Origin: Bog-532 sp963830385
GTDB taxonomy: Bacteria; Actinomycetota; Actinomycetes; Streptosporangiales; Streptosporangiaceae
Reading direction: 5' to 3'
NCBI GenBank assembly: GCA_963830385.1
Contig: CAWHMD010000005.1
Coordinates: 62,001-126,000 of the forward strand
DNA length: 64,000 nt
The notes under the pieces are model-generated. The model saw only the letters and a list, made by a program, of their open reading frames with translations. It was not told the origin of the DNA and did no database searches. Below are positions 51,888 to 59,800 of the stretch, piece after piece. The translations under genes were made by a program, and so were the position numbers. Each line of letters begins with the position of its first letter. The stretch's first letter is position 1.

Positions 51888-53000
51888 TCAGTCCTCCCAC
51901 GGCAGCAGCGAAACGTGCACCACATCTTCTCCTACCTCGCCGCCGACCGCCCGGATGGCCCGGTCCACGTCGCCAAGCCCGAACCGGTGGGTGGCCAGCT
52001 CGTGCAGCGGGAACCGGCCGCTGGCCAGCTGTTTCACCGCCAGCTCGCAGGCCCGGTAGCTGTGCCCGCGGGCGCTCTTGACCGTGATCGCCTTCTCGGT
52101 GACCTTTTTCACCGGGAAGTCGGGGAACGCGGCCAGCTCGCCCTGGATGAGCAGCGTGCCCTCACGGCGCTTGAGCACGTCCACGCCCAGCAGCACCGGC
52201 GCGGTCCCCGCCCCGGACGTGCAGTCCAGCACCACGTCGACGCCGCGGCCGCCGGTGACCTCCCTGATCCTGGCGGCCGGGTCTTCGGCCTGCACGTCGA
52301 TCACGGTGTCGGCGCCCAGGCGCTTGGCCAGTTCCAGCCGGGCGGTGTCGCGGCCGGTGCCGGTGACGATGATCTGCGACGCGCCGGCCTGCTTGCAGGC
52401 CACCGCCTGGGACAGTCCCTGCTGGCCGGGGCCCTGGATGAGGACGGCCGAGTCGTAGCCGACCCCGGCGCTGAACAGGGCCCATTCGATGCCGTTGGAC
52501 AGCGGGGTGGCGATCCCGGCCAGCTCGGAGCTGACCCCGGCCGGGATCACGTGCAGCACCGCGTTCCACGGCAGGTACATGTACTGGGCGAACCCGCCCC
52601 ACAGGTGGTACGGGTTGTCGCTGGTGGTGTACCCGTAGCGGCGCGCGTCCGGGTTGGTCCGCCAGTCGGTCAGCTCGCAGTGCCGGTACTCCCCGATCCG
52701 GCACCACTCGCACTTCATGCAGCCCACGTAGTGCTCGACGAACACCCGGTCGCCCTCGCGCACCCCGTGCCGCTCGGTGAACGCCGGGCCGGCCCGGTCG
52801 ATCACGCCGATGTTCTCGTGCCCCATGATGACCGGGCCGGGGTAGGGCGGCATGGCGTACATCTTCACGTCGGTGCCGCAGATCCCGGCCACCTCGACCC
52901 GCAGCAGGGCACCGTCGCCGGGGATGTCCGGCATCGGGAATTCCCTGAGCTCCGTGCGGCTCGGGCCGGTTCGCACCGCCGCCAGTACCTGCTCGCCCAT
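51888..53000 (-). CDS. zinc-dependent MDR alcohol dehydrogenase
   Basis: The ATG at 53000 (MGEQVLAAVRTG) yields 370 residues. Catalytic zinc ligands lie in AGICGTDVKMY and IMGHENIGVID; four cysteines in VGCMKCEWCRIGEYRHC bind the structural zinc; the cofactor site is GPGQQGLSQAVACK. It is the first gene of the operon with the LigK- and LigJ-like enzymes and could oxidise a diol or semialdehyde in the route, for example in place of a dihydrodiol or carboxy-hydroxymuconate-semialdehyde dehydrogenase. The substrate is inference. Confidence 0.9.
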   Translation of the reverse strand: MGEQVLAAVRTGPSRTELREFPMPDIPGDGALLRVEVAGICGTDVKMYAMPPYPGPVIMGHENIGVIDRAGPAFTERHGVREGDRVFVEHYVGCMKCEWCRIGEYRHCELTDWRTNPDARRYGYTTSDNPYHLWGGFAQYMYLPWNAVLHVIPAGVSSELAGIATPLSNGIEWALFSAGVGYDSAVLIQGPGQQGLSQAVACKQAGASQIIVTGTGRDTARLELAKRLGADTVIDVQAEDPAARIREVTGGRGVDVVLDCTSGAGTAPVLLGVDVLKRREGTLLIQGELAAFPDFPVKKVTEKAITVKSARGHSYRACELAVKQLASGRFPLHELATHRFGLGDVDRAIRAVGGEVGEDVVHVSLLPWED

Positions 53001-53040
53001 CGCTACCCTCCGTGCCGTAACCACCCTTTAATAAAAGGTA

Positions 53041-53069
53041 TTATGGACTAACAGTTACTTTGTTACAAT
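53041..53069. promoter_or_regulatory. divergent promoter with motif M2 and a likely leaderless start
   Basis: GGACTAACAGTTA at 53045-53057 contains the palindrome TAAC-A-GTTA shared with the site at 60846-60862. A good -10 box, TACAAT, lies at 53064-53069, only six bases before the ATG at 53076, and there is no ribosome binding site, so the plus-strand mRNA is probably leaderless. The other side serves the dehydrogenase operon that starts at 53000. Confidence 0.6.
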
Positions 53070-53075
53070 CGCCGT

Positions 53076-54038
53076 ATGGCGGACATCACGCTCAAGGCCG
53101 CGACGGCGACCCGGCCCTGGACCGCTGCGGTGAAGGACGGCTCGGTCTCCCCCGGCCGCTTCGCGCTGGAGTTCGAGGAAGTCCCGGTGATCATCCGGGC
53201 GTTCCGCCGGATGGTGCGCTCGCTGGACTTCGACGTCACCGAGATGGCGTTCACCACCTACCTGTGCGCCCGGTCGTTCGGCAAGCCGTTCACCGCGCTG
53301 CCAGTGTTCGTGACCCGCGGGCTGCACCACGGGGCGATCACCCGCTCGGCCGCGGCTGGGCCCATCGAGCCGCGTGCCCTGGAAGGCCAGCGGGTGGGGG
53401 TCAACCGCGGCTACACGGTCACCACCGGGGTGTGGGCGCGCGGCATCCTGGCCGAGGAGTACGGCGTCGACCTGAGCCGGGTCACCTGGGTGCCGTCGGG
53501 CGATGACCACGTCGCCGAGTACCAGCCGCCCGCCAACGTGGTCCCGGCCGGGCCGGGCCAGGACGTGCCCGCCATGGTGGCGGCCGGCGAGCTGGCGGCC
53601 GGGGCCGGCATCGCGCGTGACGCCTTTCCTGCCGACGGCCCGGGGGTGGTGCCGCTGCTGCCGGATGCCGAGCAGGCCGGTTACGACGCGCTGCGCGATC
53701 GCGGCTTCTACCCGATCAACCACCTGGTGGTGGTCAAGGACGAACTGCTAGCCGCCTATCCGGACCTGGCTCCGGCCCTGTTCGCCGCCTACGCCGAGGC
53801 CAAGAACCGGTACGTGGCCCGGCTGGCGGCCGGCGCCATCACCGACCCGGACGCCAGCGACCGGATGCTGGCCCGGGTGACGGAAATCACCGGGGCTGAT
53901 CCGCTCCCCTACGGCATCGCCCCCAACCGGGCCATGATCGACGAGCTCGTCCGGTACGCGGTCAGCCAGCAGATCATCGACAAGCCGGTCACCGCCGAAG
54001 AGCTGTTCGCGCCGGGCACCGGCGACCTGGTGGCCTGA
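53076..54038 (+). CDS. 4,5-dihydroxyphthalate decarboxylase-like protein
   Basis: A 320-residue protein with a type 2 periplasmic-binding fold but no signal peptide, as in Pht5-type 4,5-dihydroxyphthalate decarboxylases. Typical segments are LDFDVTEMAFTTYLCARSFG, ALPVFVTRGLHHGAI, LEGQRVGVNRGYTVTTGVWARGIL and FYPINHLVVVKDEL. The known enzyme removes CO2 from 4,5-dihydroxyphthalate to give protocatechuate in the cytosol. It heads an operon with rpiB-like and mdh genes, opposite the LigJ/LigK operon. Confidence 0.85.
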   Translation: MADITLKAATATRPWTAAVKDGSVSPGRFALEFEEVPVIIRAFRRMVRSLDFDVTEMAFTTYLCARSFGKPFTALPVFVTRGLHHGAITRSAAAGPIEPRALEGQRVGVNRGYTVTTGVWARGILAEEYGVDLSRVTWVPSGDDHVAEYQPPANVVPAGPGQDVPAMVAAGELAAGAGIARDAFPADGPGVVPLLPDAEQAGYDALRDRGFYPINHLVVVKDELLAAYPDLAPALFAAYAEAKNRYVARLAAGAITDPDASDRMLARVTEITGADPLPYGIAPNRAMIDELVRYAVSQQIIDKPVTAEELFAPGTGDLVA

Positions 54039-54047
54039 GGAGGGCAC

Positions 54048-54494
54048 GTGCGCATCGCGATCGCTGCCGACCACAACGGGTTGGCGATGAAAGCCCAGCT
54101 CACAGACTGGCTCAGGGCTCACGGGCACGAGGTCGACGACCGGGGCACGCACGGCACCGAAACCGTCGACTACCCGCCGCTCTGCGCCGACGTGGGGCAT
54201 CAGGTAGTGGGCGGCCCCGCCGACCGCGGCATCGTCATCGGCGGGTCCGGCTCGGGCGAGCAGATGGCCTGCAACAAGATCACCGGCGTGCGGGCCGGGG
54301 TGTGCCACGAGCTGTTCACCGCCCGGATCGCCCGGTCCAACAACGACGCCAACGTGCTGATCATCGGGGCCAAGATCGTCGCCCCGGCGCTGGCCGAATT
54401 GATCCTCGATGTATGGATGAACACCCCGTTCCAGGGGGGCCGGCACCAGCGCAGGCTGGACCAGATTGCCGCACTCGAACAGGCGAGACACTAA
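54048..54494 (+). CDS. rpiB: RpiB/LacAB-family sugar-phosphate-isomerase-like protein
   Basis: A 148-residue Rossmann-like protein starting MRIAIAADHNGLAMKAQL. The active-site loop reads GSGSGEQMACNKITGVRAG, with Glu at the position used as catalytic base in actinobacterial ribose-5-phosphate isomerase B. Its location between a dihydroxyphthalate-decarboxylase-like gene and mdh is odd for pentose metabolism, so it may isomerise a pathway intermediate instead. That substitution is speculation; the family call is firm. Confidence 0.88.
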   Translation: MRIAIAADHNGLAMKAQLTDWLRAHGHEVDDRGTHGTETVDYPPLCADVGHQVVGGPADRGIVIGGSGSGEQMACNKITGVRAGVCHELFTARIARSNNDANVLIIGAKIVAPALAELILDVWMNTPFQGGRHQRRLDQIAALEQARH

Positions 54495-54504
54495 TCTGCC
54501 CATC

Positions 54505-55479
54505 ATGACTACCCCTGTTAACGTCACCGTGACCGGCGCGGCCGGCCAGATCGGCTACGCACTGCTGTTCCGGGTTGCCTCCGGGCAGCTGCTCGGGCCG
54601 GATGTGCCCATCCGCCTGCGCCTGCTGGAGATCACCCCGGCCCTGAAGGCCGCCGAGGGCACCGCGATGGAGCTCGACGACAGCGCCTTCCGGCTGCTGA
54701 CCGGCATCGACATCACCGACGATCTGACCACCGCGTTCGACGGCACCAACGTCGCGCTGCTGGTCGGCGCCCGCCCGCGCACCAAGGGCATGGAGCGCGG
54801 CGACCTGCTCGAGGCCAACGGCGGGATCTTCGGCCCCCAGGGCAAGGCGATCAACGACCACGCCGCCAGCGACATCCGGGTGCTGGTCGTCGGCAACCCG
54901 GCCAACACCAACGCGCTCATCGCCCAGAGCCACGCCCCCGACGTTCCGGCCAGCCGGTTCACGGCGATGACCCGGCTGGACCACAACCGGGCGGTGTCCC
55001 AGCTGTCGGCCAAGCTGTCGGTGCCGGTGACCGCGATCGAGCACATGACGATCTGGGGCAACCACTCCGCCACCCAGTACCCCGACCTGTTCACCACCCA
55101 GGTCAACGGCCGCAGCGCCGCCGACCAGGTGGACCAGAAGTGGCTGGAGGCGGAGTTCATCCCGACCGTGGCCAAGCGCGGCGCCGCGATCATCGAGGCC
55201 CGGGGCGCGTCCTCGGCCGCGTCGGCCGCCAACGCCGCCATCGACCATGTCTACGACTGGGTGAACGGCACCTCCTGGACGTCGGCGGCCGTGGTCTCCG
55301 ACGGCTCCTACGGGGTGCCCGAGGGGCTGATCAGCTCGTTCCCGGCCCGGTCGAAGGACGGCGCCTGGGAGATCATCCAGGGGGTCGACATCAACGAGTT
55401 CTCCCGCGAGAAGATCGACGCGACGGTGGGCGAGCTCGTTTCCGAGCGCGATGCCGTCAAGTCGCTGGGCCTGATCTGA
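54505..55479 (+). CDS. mdh: NAD-dependent malate dehydrogenase
   Basis: A 324-residue protein of the cytosolic malate dehydrogenase type: VTVTGAAGQIGYALLFRVASG (NAD site), LLVGARPRTKGMERGDLL (substrate Arg residues), VVGNPANTNALI, MTRLDHNRA and the catalytic His in IWGNHSATQYPD. It interconverts malate and oxaloacetate. In this setting it would feed oxaloacetate from the LigK-like aldolase into central metabolism, although it may be the cell's main enzyme. A TAATCT box lies 7 bases before the ATG. Confidence 0.95.
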   Translation: MTTPVNVTVTGAAGQIGYALLFRVASGQLLGPDVPIRLRLLEITPALKAAEGTAMELDDSAFRLLTGIDITDDLTTAFDGTNVALLVGARPRTKGMERGDLLEANGGIFGPQGKAINDHAASDIRVLVVGNPANTNALIAQSHAPDVPASRFTAMTRLDHNRAVSQLSAKLSVPVTAIEHMTIWGNHSATQYPDLFTTQVNGRSAADQVDQKWLEAEFIPTVAKRGAAIIEARGASSAASAANAAIDHVYDWVNGTSWTSAAVVSDGSYGVPEGLISSFPARSKDGAWEIIQGVDINEFSREKIDATVGELVSERDAVKSLGLI

Positions 55480-55500
55480 GCCCGGCTGGCCAGCCATATG

Positions 55501-55550
55501 CGCAATGGCGCCTTTGCCCCTGTAAGAGCATGGGGAAAGGCGCCATTGCG
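55501..55550. terminator. bidirectional hairpin between convergent operons
   Basis: CGCAATGGCGCCTTT (55501-55515) pairs perfectly with 55536-55550; three further pairs form inside after one mismatch, around a loop centred on 55521-55530. It lies 22 bases after the mdh stop and before the convergent alpha/beta hydrolase stop at 55606. The arms end in AAA/TTT rather than a long T tract. Confidence 0.75.
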
Positions 55551-55605
55551 TAGGCAGGCAGGAGCCCGGGATGGCCGTGGCTACTGCGGGCGCCGGGGGC
55601 TCGGG

Positions 55606-56460
55606 TCAGCGGGCTGAGCTGAGGAACTCGAGGACCCGGGGGGGCGCGGTGGCTTCGGTCTGGTCGGCGACGGGGGCGTCCCAGTAGTCCGCGGCGGGGA
55701 GGCACTCGTGGAGGTAGCGGGCCGCTGAGGGGGCGTGGGACGCGTCCTCACCTGGGACTATGAGGGCGGCCAGCCCTTCCATCAAAAGCAGGTCTTCGGG
55801 CTCGGGGCCGGGGACGGTGTCGCGGTCGAAGAGCGTGCGGGCCGTGGCCGCCACTACGGTGGCGTAGCGGGCCGGGTCCAGCTCGGCGAAGGAACGGGCG
55901 AACGCCTCATCGCGGCGGAGGACGGGAGCCCAGGGGCCGACGCGGGGGTCTTCGGTGAAGCCGGCCTCGGTGGCCAGGGCCAGCCCGGCGACGCCGGCGG
56001 GGCCGTGGCCGGCCGTGTAGGCGAGGTGACGGGCGAAGCGTTCGTGCTGGCGGATGCGGTAGCGGGGGCCGCCGGCCGGGGAGTACAGGATCACCGAGCG
56101 GGTCACGTCGGGGTACTCGACCGCGAACGTGAGCGCCACCGAGCAGCCGACGCAGCCGCCCATCAGGTGGGCCGGGCCGAGGCCGAGATGGTCCAGCAGG
56201 GCGCGGCCCTGAGCGGCGTAGTGGCGCCAGGTGACCCGTTCGACGCGGCCACCGGAACGCCCGGACTCGCGGCGGTCGAACGTGACGCAGGTGTAGGACT
56301 TGGCCAGGTGGTCCAGCAGGCGGAGCCGGCCGTAGAGGCTGAACGAGGTCCAGTTGGCGGCGACCGCGTTGAAGCCGCCCGGGGAGAACATCAGCAACGG
56401 CGGCCCGGACCCGGCCACCTCATAGTGGGTGGCCAGGCCGCCGAGCACCGCTACTGGCAC
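55606..56460 (-). CDS. alpha/beta hydrolase
   Basis: The GTG at 56460 overlaps the preceding gene by 10 bases; a GTG at 56448 is possible. The 284-residue protein has LLMFSPGGFNAVAANW (oxyanion region), VTFDRRESGRSGG, the nucleophile elbow MGGCVGCSVALTF and the acid and His near LIVPGEDASHAPS. The elbow reads GGCVGC, so the nucleophile is Cys rather than Ser, as in dienelactone-hydrolase-like or haloperoxidase-like variants. This suits ester or C-C bond hydrolysis in a degradation route. It closes the Rieske operon. Confidence 0.82.
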   Translation of the reverse strand: MPVAVLGGLATHYEVAGSGPPLLMFSPGGFNAVAANWTSFSLYGRLRLLDHLAKSYTCVTFDRRESGRSGGRVERVTWRHYAAQGRALLDHLGLGPAHLMGGCVGCSVALTFAVEYPDVTRSVILYSPAGGPRYRIRQHERFARHLAYTAGHGPAGVAGLALATEAGFTEDPRVGPWAPVLRRDEAFARSFAELDPARYATVVAATARTLFDRDTVPGPEPEDLLLMEGLAALIVPGEDASHAPSAARYLHECLPAADYWDAPVADQTEATAPPRVLEFLSSAR

Positions 56461-57272
56461 ACGTCCCCCCGGATGTGGCGGCCGCCGCGGACGTCCTCGG
56501 CCACCGCGGTGATCGCGTCGAGCGTGGTCTGGGCGACGTGGGCGTAGGTGTCGGGTTTGTCGTCCAGGGTGGCGGCGGCGTAGCCGATGGCGGCGTGGGC
56601 CATCCGGACCCGGCCGTCCAGCCAGGGGCCGCCGCCGGCGCCGCCGATGACCGGTATCGAGACCGCCTGGGCCACGGCCGGGCCGGCCGCCGGGCCCGAG
56701 TTGCTGAAGTCGAGCAGGGCCGCGCCTGCCCGCTCCAGCTCCTGGGCCTGGCTCACCAGCTCGTCGGTCATCTCGGCCGGGAGCTGCGCGCCCGCGGTGA
56801 ACATCGACTGGTAGTCCACGCCGTGCCGGAGCGCGGTCTGCGGGGTGATGCCGAACTGGGCCCAGACCGGGATGCCGGCCCGGGTCACCGCCGACACCGC
56901 GTCGGGGTAGTCGGGGGCGGCGTCGATCTTGACCAGGTCGGCGCCGGCTTCCTTGGCCATCGTGATCGCGGCCCGGACGGCCGCGGCGGTGCCCTCCTGG
57001 ACCGGGCCGAACGGCAGGTCCACGCTGACCAGGGCCCTGGACACGCCGCGGCGGACGGCCTGGGCGACGACCAGCATCTGCTCCATCGTGACCTCGAGCG
57101 GGTTGCGCTGACCCCACAGGTTCACGCCGACCGAGTCCCCGACCGACACGATCTCGACCCGAGCCCGGTCGGCGATACGGGCCACCTGGAAGTCCCAGGC
57201 CACCACCCCGACGATCTTGCGTCCCTGCTCCTTCATGTCCTGCAGGGACGGCACCGTGACGCGTTCGCTCAT
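56451..57272 (-). CDS. PanB-family (ketopantoate hydroxymethyltransferase-like) protein
   Basis: A 273-residue TIM-barrel protein starting MSERVTVPSLQDMKEQGRKIVGVVAWDF. PanB-type landmarks: VEIVSVGDSVGVNLWG (GDS metal motif), VSVDLPFG, LVKIDAAPDYPDAVSAVTRAGIPVWAQFGITPQT. PanB adds a one-carbon unit to 2-oxoisovalerate; the class also includes PEP-mutase relatives that cleave C-C bonds. In an operon with a Rieske oxygenase a role as a C-C lyase is more likely than pantothenate synthesis, but this is inference. Confidence 0.8.
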   Translation of the reverse strand: MSERVTVPSLQDMKEQGRKIVGVVAWDFQVARIADRARVEIVSVGDSVGVNLWGQRNPLEVTMEQMLVVAQAVRRGVSRALVSVDLPFGPVQEGTAAAVRAAITMAKEAGADLVKIDAAPDYPDAVSAVTRAGIPVWAQFGITPQTALRHGVDYQSMFTAGAQLPAEMTDELVSQAQELERAGAALLDFSNSGPAAGPAVAQAVSIPVIGGAGGGPWLDGRVRMAHAAIGYAAATLDDKPDTYAHVAQTTLDAITAVAEDVRGGRHIRGDVCQ

Positions 57273-57280
57273 CTGGCTCC

Positions 57281-57808
57281 CTAGACCCGCAGGGCCGACA
57301 GGACCTCGGCCACGTCGTCGCCGTCCTGCAGGACGACCAGCACCATGGCGTTGGGCCGGAGCGCCGACACTACCGCGTCCACCGCCCCGCCGCCCGGCAC
57401 GACCAGGCCGGCCGACATGATCGAGCGGGCCGCGCAGGCGTCGCCGATGATCTCGGCCGCCGCGGCGCTGGCGCCGGTGTCGGCGGCCGGCCCCGCCAGC
57501 ATGATCACCACGTCGGCGTCGGCCAGTTCCTGGCTGAGCAGGACATTCCCGCCGCCGGCGGTCCGCAGCCGGACGTCGTCGCCAGCCGGTACCACCTGGT
57601 CCAGGGCCAGGAAGTGGCCACCGCGCCAGGGCTGACGGGCCGCCAGTTGCCGGGCCAGGTCGGCGGTGCGCTGGTCCAGCGCGATGACCCGGGAGTCGCG
57701 GCGCGAGGTGTCCGGGTAGTCGATGCGGAACCGGGCTTCGGCCGCGGTCGCGGCCCGGGCGCAACTGCTGGCCAGGGTGGGCTGACGGGCCAGGGCCGGC
57801 GTGGTCAT
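57281..57808 (-). CDS. unknown protein with a Rossmann-like C-terminal half
   Basis: A 175-residue protein. Residues 65-150 alternate strands and helices (RLRTAGGGNVLLSQELADAD, VVIMLAGPAADTGASAAAAEIIGDACAARSI, MVLVVLQDGDDVAEVLSAL), suggesting a nucleotide- or flavin-type fold, but no family is recognised. The N-terminal 45 residues are Ala/Arg-rich. It lies 4 bases after the Rieske gene and 8 before the PanB-like gene, so it is a firm member of the operon and a candidate accessory subunit. Confidence 0.7.
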   Translation of the reverse strand: MTTPALARQPTLASSCARAATAAEARFRIDYPDTSRRDSRVIALDQRTADLARQLAARQPWRGGHFLALDQVVPAGDDVRLRTAGGGNVLLSQELADADVVIMLAGPAADTGASAAAAEIIGDACAARSIMSAGLVVPGGGAVDAVVSALRPNAMVLVVLQDGDDVAEVLSALRV

Positions 57809-57812
57809 CCGC

Positions 57813-59108
57813 TCAGACCGAGGCGTGCTTGACGCCGGGGTGGACTTCGAGGGCCTCGCGGCAGCCTTCGATGAAGGCCTGCTCCTTGGGCAGCACCACG
57901 GCCGCGGACCGGACCTTCTGGTGCTCGACGTCGACCCCGGGCGGCCGCTCGCCCTCGTCGCGCAGGGCTTCCACCGCCCGCCAGAGCTTGCGCCGGGCCA
58001 TGATGATGCCGCTGTCGGTGGAGACCAGCTTCTCCTTGGTGCGGTCGACGATCGGGCCCATGCTCTCCTGCAGCGAGGCGTCCTGCATGGCGATGCCCTT
58101 GACCCCGGAGTAGGTGTCGCCCCGCTTCTGGGCCGCTCGGTCCATCAGGTAGTCGTTGTCCTTATTGGCCAGCGGCCGGAAGCTGCCGCCGGGCTCGTAC
58201 TCATTGTGCACCCCGTGACCGTCCAGCATGGCCTGCCGCTCGGCGGCGGTGAGGGCCCGGGTCGAGTGGTAGTCGAAGCTGTAGACCCAGCAGTTCTCGT
58301 CGTCGATCGGGATCCAGAAGTGCCCGTGCACCGGGTGGTCGCCGCGCGGCGGGATCATCGTGAAGCTGGGCATCACCCAGGGGGTGATGCGCCAGTAGTA
58401 GTTGTCCCCGTCGGCGTTGCGCCGGGCCCCGATGAACAGGCCTCCGTCGGAGTCGACGACCTCGAAGAACGGCTTGAAGTCGGCCAGGTTGTACTTGTTG
58501 CCCGTGGCCCCCTTGAACAGCGGGTCGTTCTTCAGGCCACCGGAATGCAGGAAGGACACGTGGCTGGAGTCGATGCCGCCCTCCAGCGCCTGCAGCCAGT
58601 TGCACTCCTGCCAGCGCTTGGACGTGTAGGTGTTCGCCGCGGGCACCCGCGCGAACTCCCATTCGGGCAGGTCAGGCGTTTGGGCCGGGTCACCCATGTA
58701 GGTCCACAGCACGTCGCCGATCTTGACCAGCGGGTAGCTGCGGAGCTTGATCTTCTTGCACAGCGCGCTCTCCCGCTCGTCCGGCTCGGACGGGATCTCC
58801 ACGCACTGCCCGTTCACGTCGTACTTCCAGCCGTGGTAGGTGCAGCGCAGCCCGGACTCCTCGTTCCGGCCGAACCAGAGCGACACCCCGCGGTGCGCGC
58901 AGAACTCGTCCATCAGGCCGTACTGGCCCTCGGTGTCCCGGAACGCGATCAGCCGCTCGGACAGCAGCTTGACCCGGACCGGCGGGCCGTCGTCCTCGCC
59001 CAGTTCCTCGGCCAGCATGGCCGGGATCCAGTACTGGCGGAACAGGTCGCCCATCGGCGTGCCGGGGCCGGTCTGGGTGAGGAGGTCGTTGATTTCCTGC
59101 TTCAGCAT
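57813..59108 (-). CDS. Rieske non-haem iron oxygenase, phthalate-4,5-dioxygenase-like alpha subunit
   Basis: A 431-residue oxygenase. The Rieske cluster site is CAHRGVSLWFGRNEESGLRC followed by TYHG; the mononuclear iron site is DSSHVSFLH (Asp and two His). Further family landmarks are GTPMGDLFRQYWIPAML, LIAFRDTEG and ECNWLQALEGGIDSSH, the form seen in phthalate 4,5-dioxygenase and related aryl-ether or carboxylate oxygenases. It takes electrons from a reductase or ferredoxin; the fdx and reductase genes lie just upstream. Starts one base inside the methyltransferase stop (TAATG). Confidence 0.9.
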   Translation of the reverse strand: MLKQEINDLLTQTGPGTPMGDLFRQYWIPAMLAEELGEDDGPPVRVKLLSERLIAFRDTEGQYGLMDEFCAHRGVSLWFGRNEESGLRCTYHGWKYDVNGQCVEIPSEPDERESALCKKIKLRSYPLVKIGDVLWTYMGDPAQTPDLPEWEFARVPAANTYTSKRWQECNWLQALEGGIDSSHVSFLHSGGLKNDPLFKGATGNKYNLADFKPFFEVVDSDGGLFIGARRNADGDNYYWRITPWVMPSFTMIPPRGDHPVHGHFWIPIDDENCWVYSFDYHSTRALTAAERQAMLDGHGVHNEYEPGGSFRPLANKDNDYLMDRAAQKRGDTYSGVKGIAMQDASLQESMGPIVDRTKEKLVSTDSGIIMARRKLWRAVEALRDEGERPPGVDVEHQKVRSAAVVLPKEQAFIEGCREALEVHPGVKHASV

Positions 59109-59800
59109 TACTGTCCCGTCTTCCGCGCCATGAACAAGGTGGTGAAGAAGGCGCGCCAGGGTGTGTCAACGTCGGTGAAACCCGCCCCCGCTAGGGCCTG
59201 CAGGTGATCATCGACGCTGGTCAGCGGGTAGTTGTGGTGGTGCTTGGCCCCGCCCTGGGCGACACCGAACTGCTGGCGGGCGGCCCGCAGCCGCTTGTCC
59301 CAGGTATCGCCGGGACCGGCCGGGCCGATGTGGTCCAGGTTGACCAGCCAGCCACCCGGGGCCAGCCGGGCGGCGGCCTGCCCGTAGAAGCCGAACAGGC
59401 CGTCCCGGTCCAGGTGGTGCACGGCGCGCGAGGTGGTGATGACGTCCACGCCGTCCGGCACGCCGCCGCCGGCCAGGTCGGTCATGTCGGCCAGGTGGTA
59501 GTCGACCCGGTCGCCGAACCGGGCCAGCCGCTCCCGGGCCATGTCGAACATGGCCTCCGACACGTCCGTCCACACCCCGCGGGCCTGCGGGAACTGCTCC
59601 AGCAGGGCGGCCAGGAAGTCACCGGGGCCGCTGCCGATGTCGACGACCGTGCCCGGCTCCGGGTTGTCGGCGGCGATCAGCACGGCCGCCAGGTGGCGCG
59701 GGAACGACAGCAGGTCGCGGTAGGAGTCGCCCTCGGCCCACTCCCTGGCGAAATCGGTGTCCCGCCAGATGGCGGCGGCCACCGCTCCCTGCTCGGTCAT
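59108..59800 (-). CDS. class I SAM-dependent methyltransferase
   Basis: A 230-residue protein: motif I is VVDIGSGPGDFLAALLEQFP, motif II is GVWTDVSEAM, and post-motif regions VDYHLADMTD and VITTSRAVHHLDRDG follow. The acceptor is unknown. Coupled translation with bicupin C (ATGA) and the Rieske oxygenase (TAATG) ties it to the pathway, where it could be an O-methyltransferase for a catechol-like intermediate, or work in reverse logic with demethylation. The latter is only a thought. Confidence 0.85.
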   Translation of the reverse strand: MTEQGAVAAAIWRDTDFAREWAEGDSYRDLLSFPRHLAAVLIAADNPEPGTVVDIGSGPGDFLAALLEQFPQARGVWTDVSEAMFDMARERLARFGDRVDYHLADMTDLAGGGVPDGVDVITTSRAVHHLDRDGLFGFYGQAAARLAPGGWLVNLDHIGPAGPGDTWDKRLRAARQQFGVAQGGAKHHHNYPLTSVDDHLQALAGAGFTDVDTPWRAFFTTLFMARKTGQ

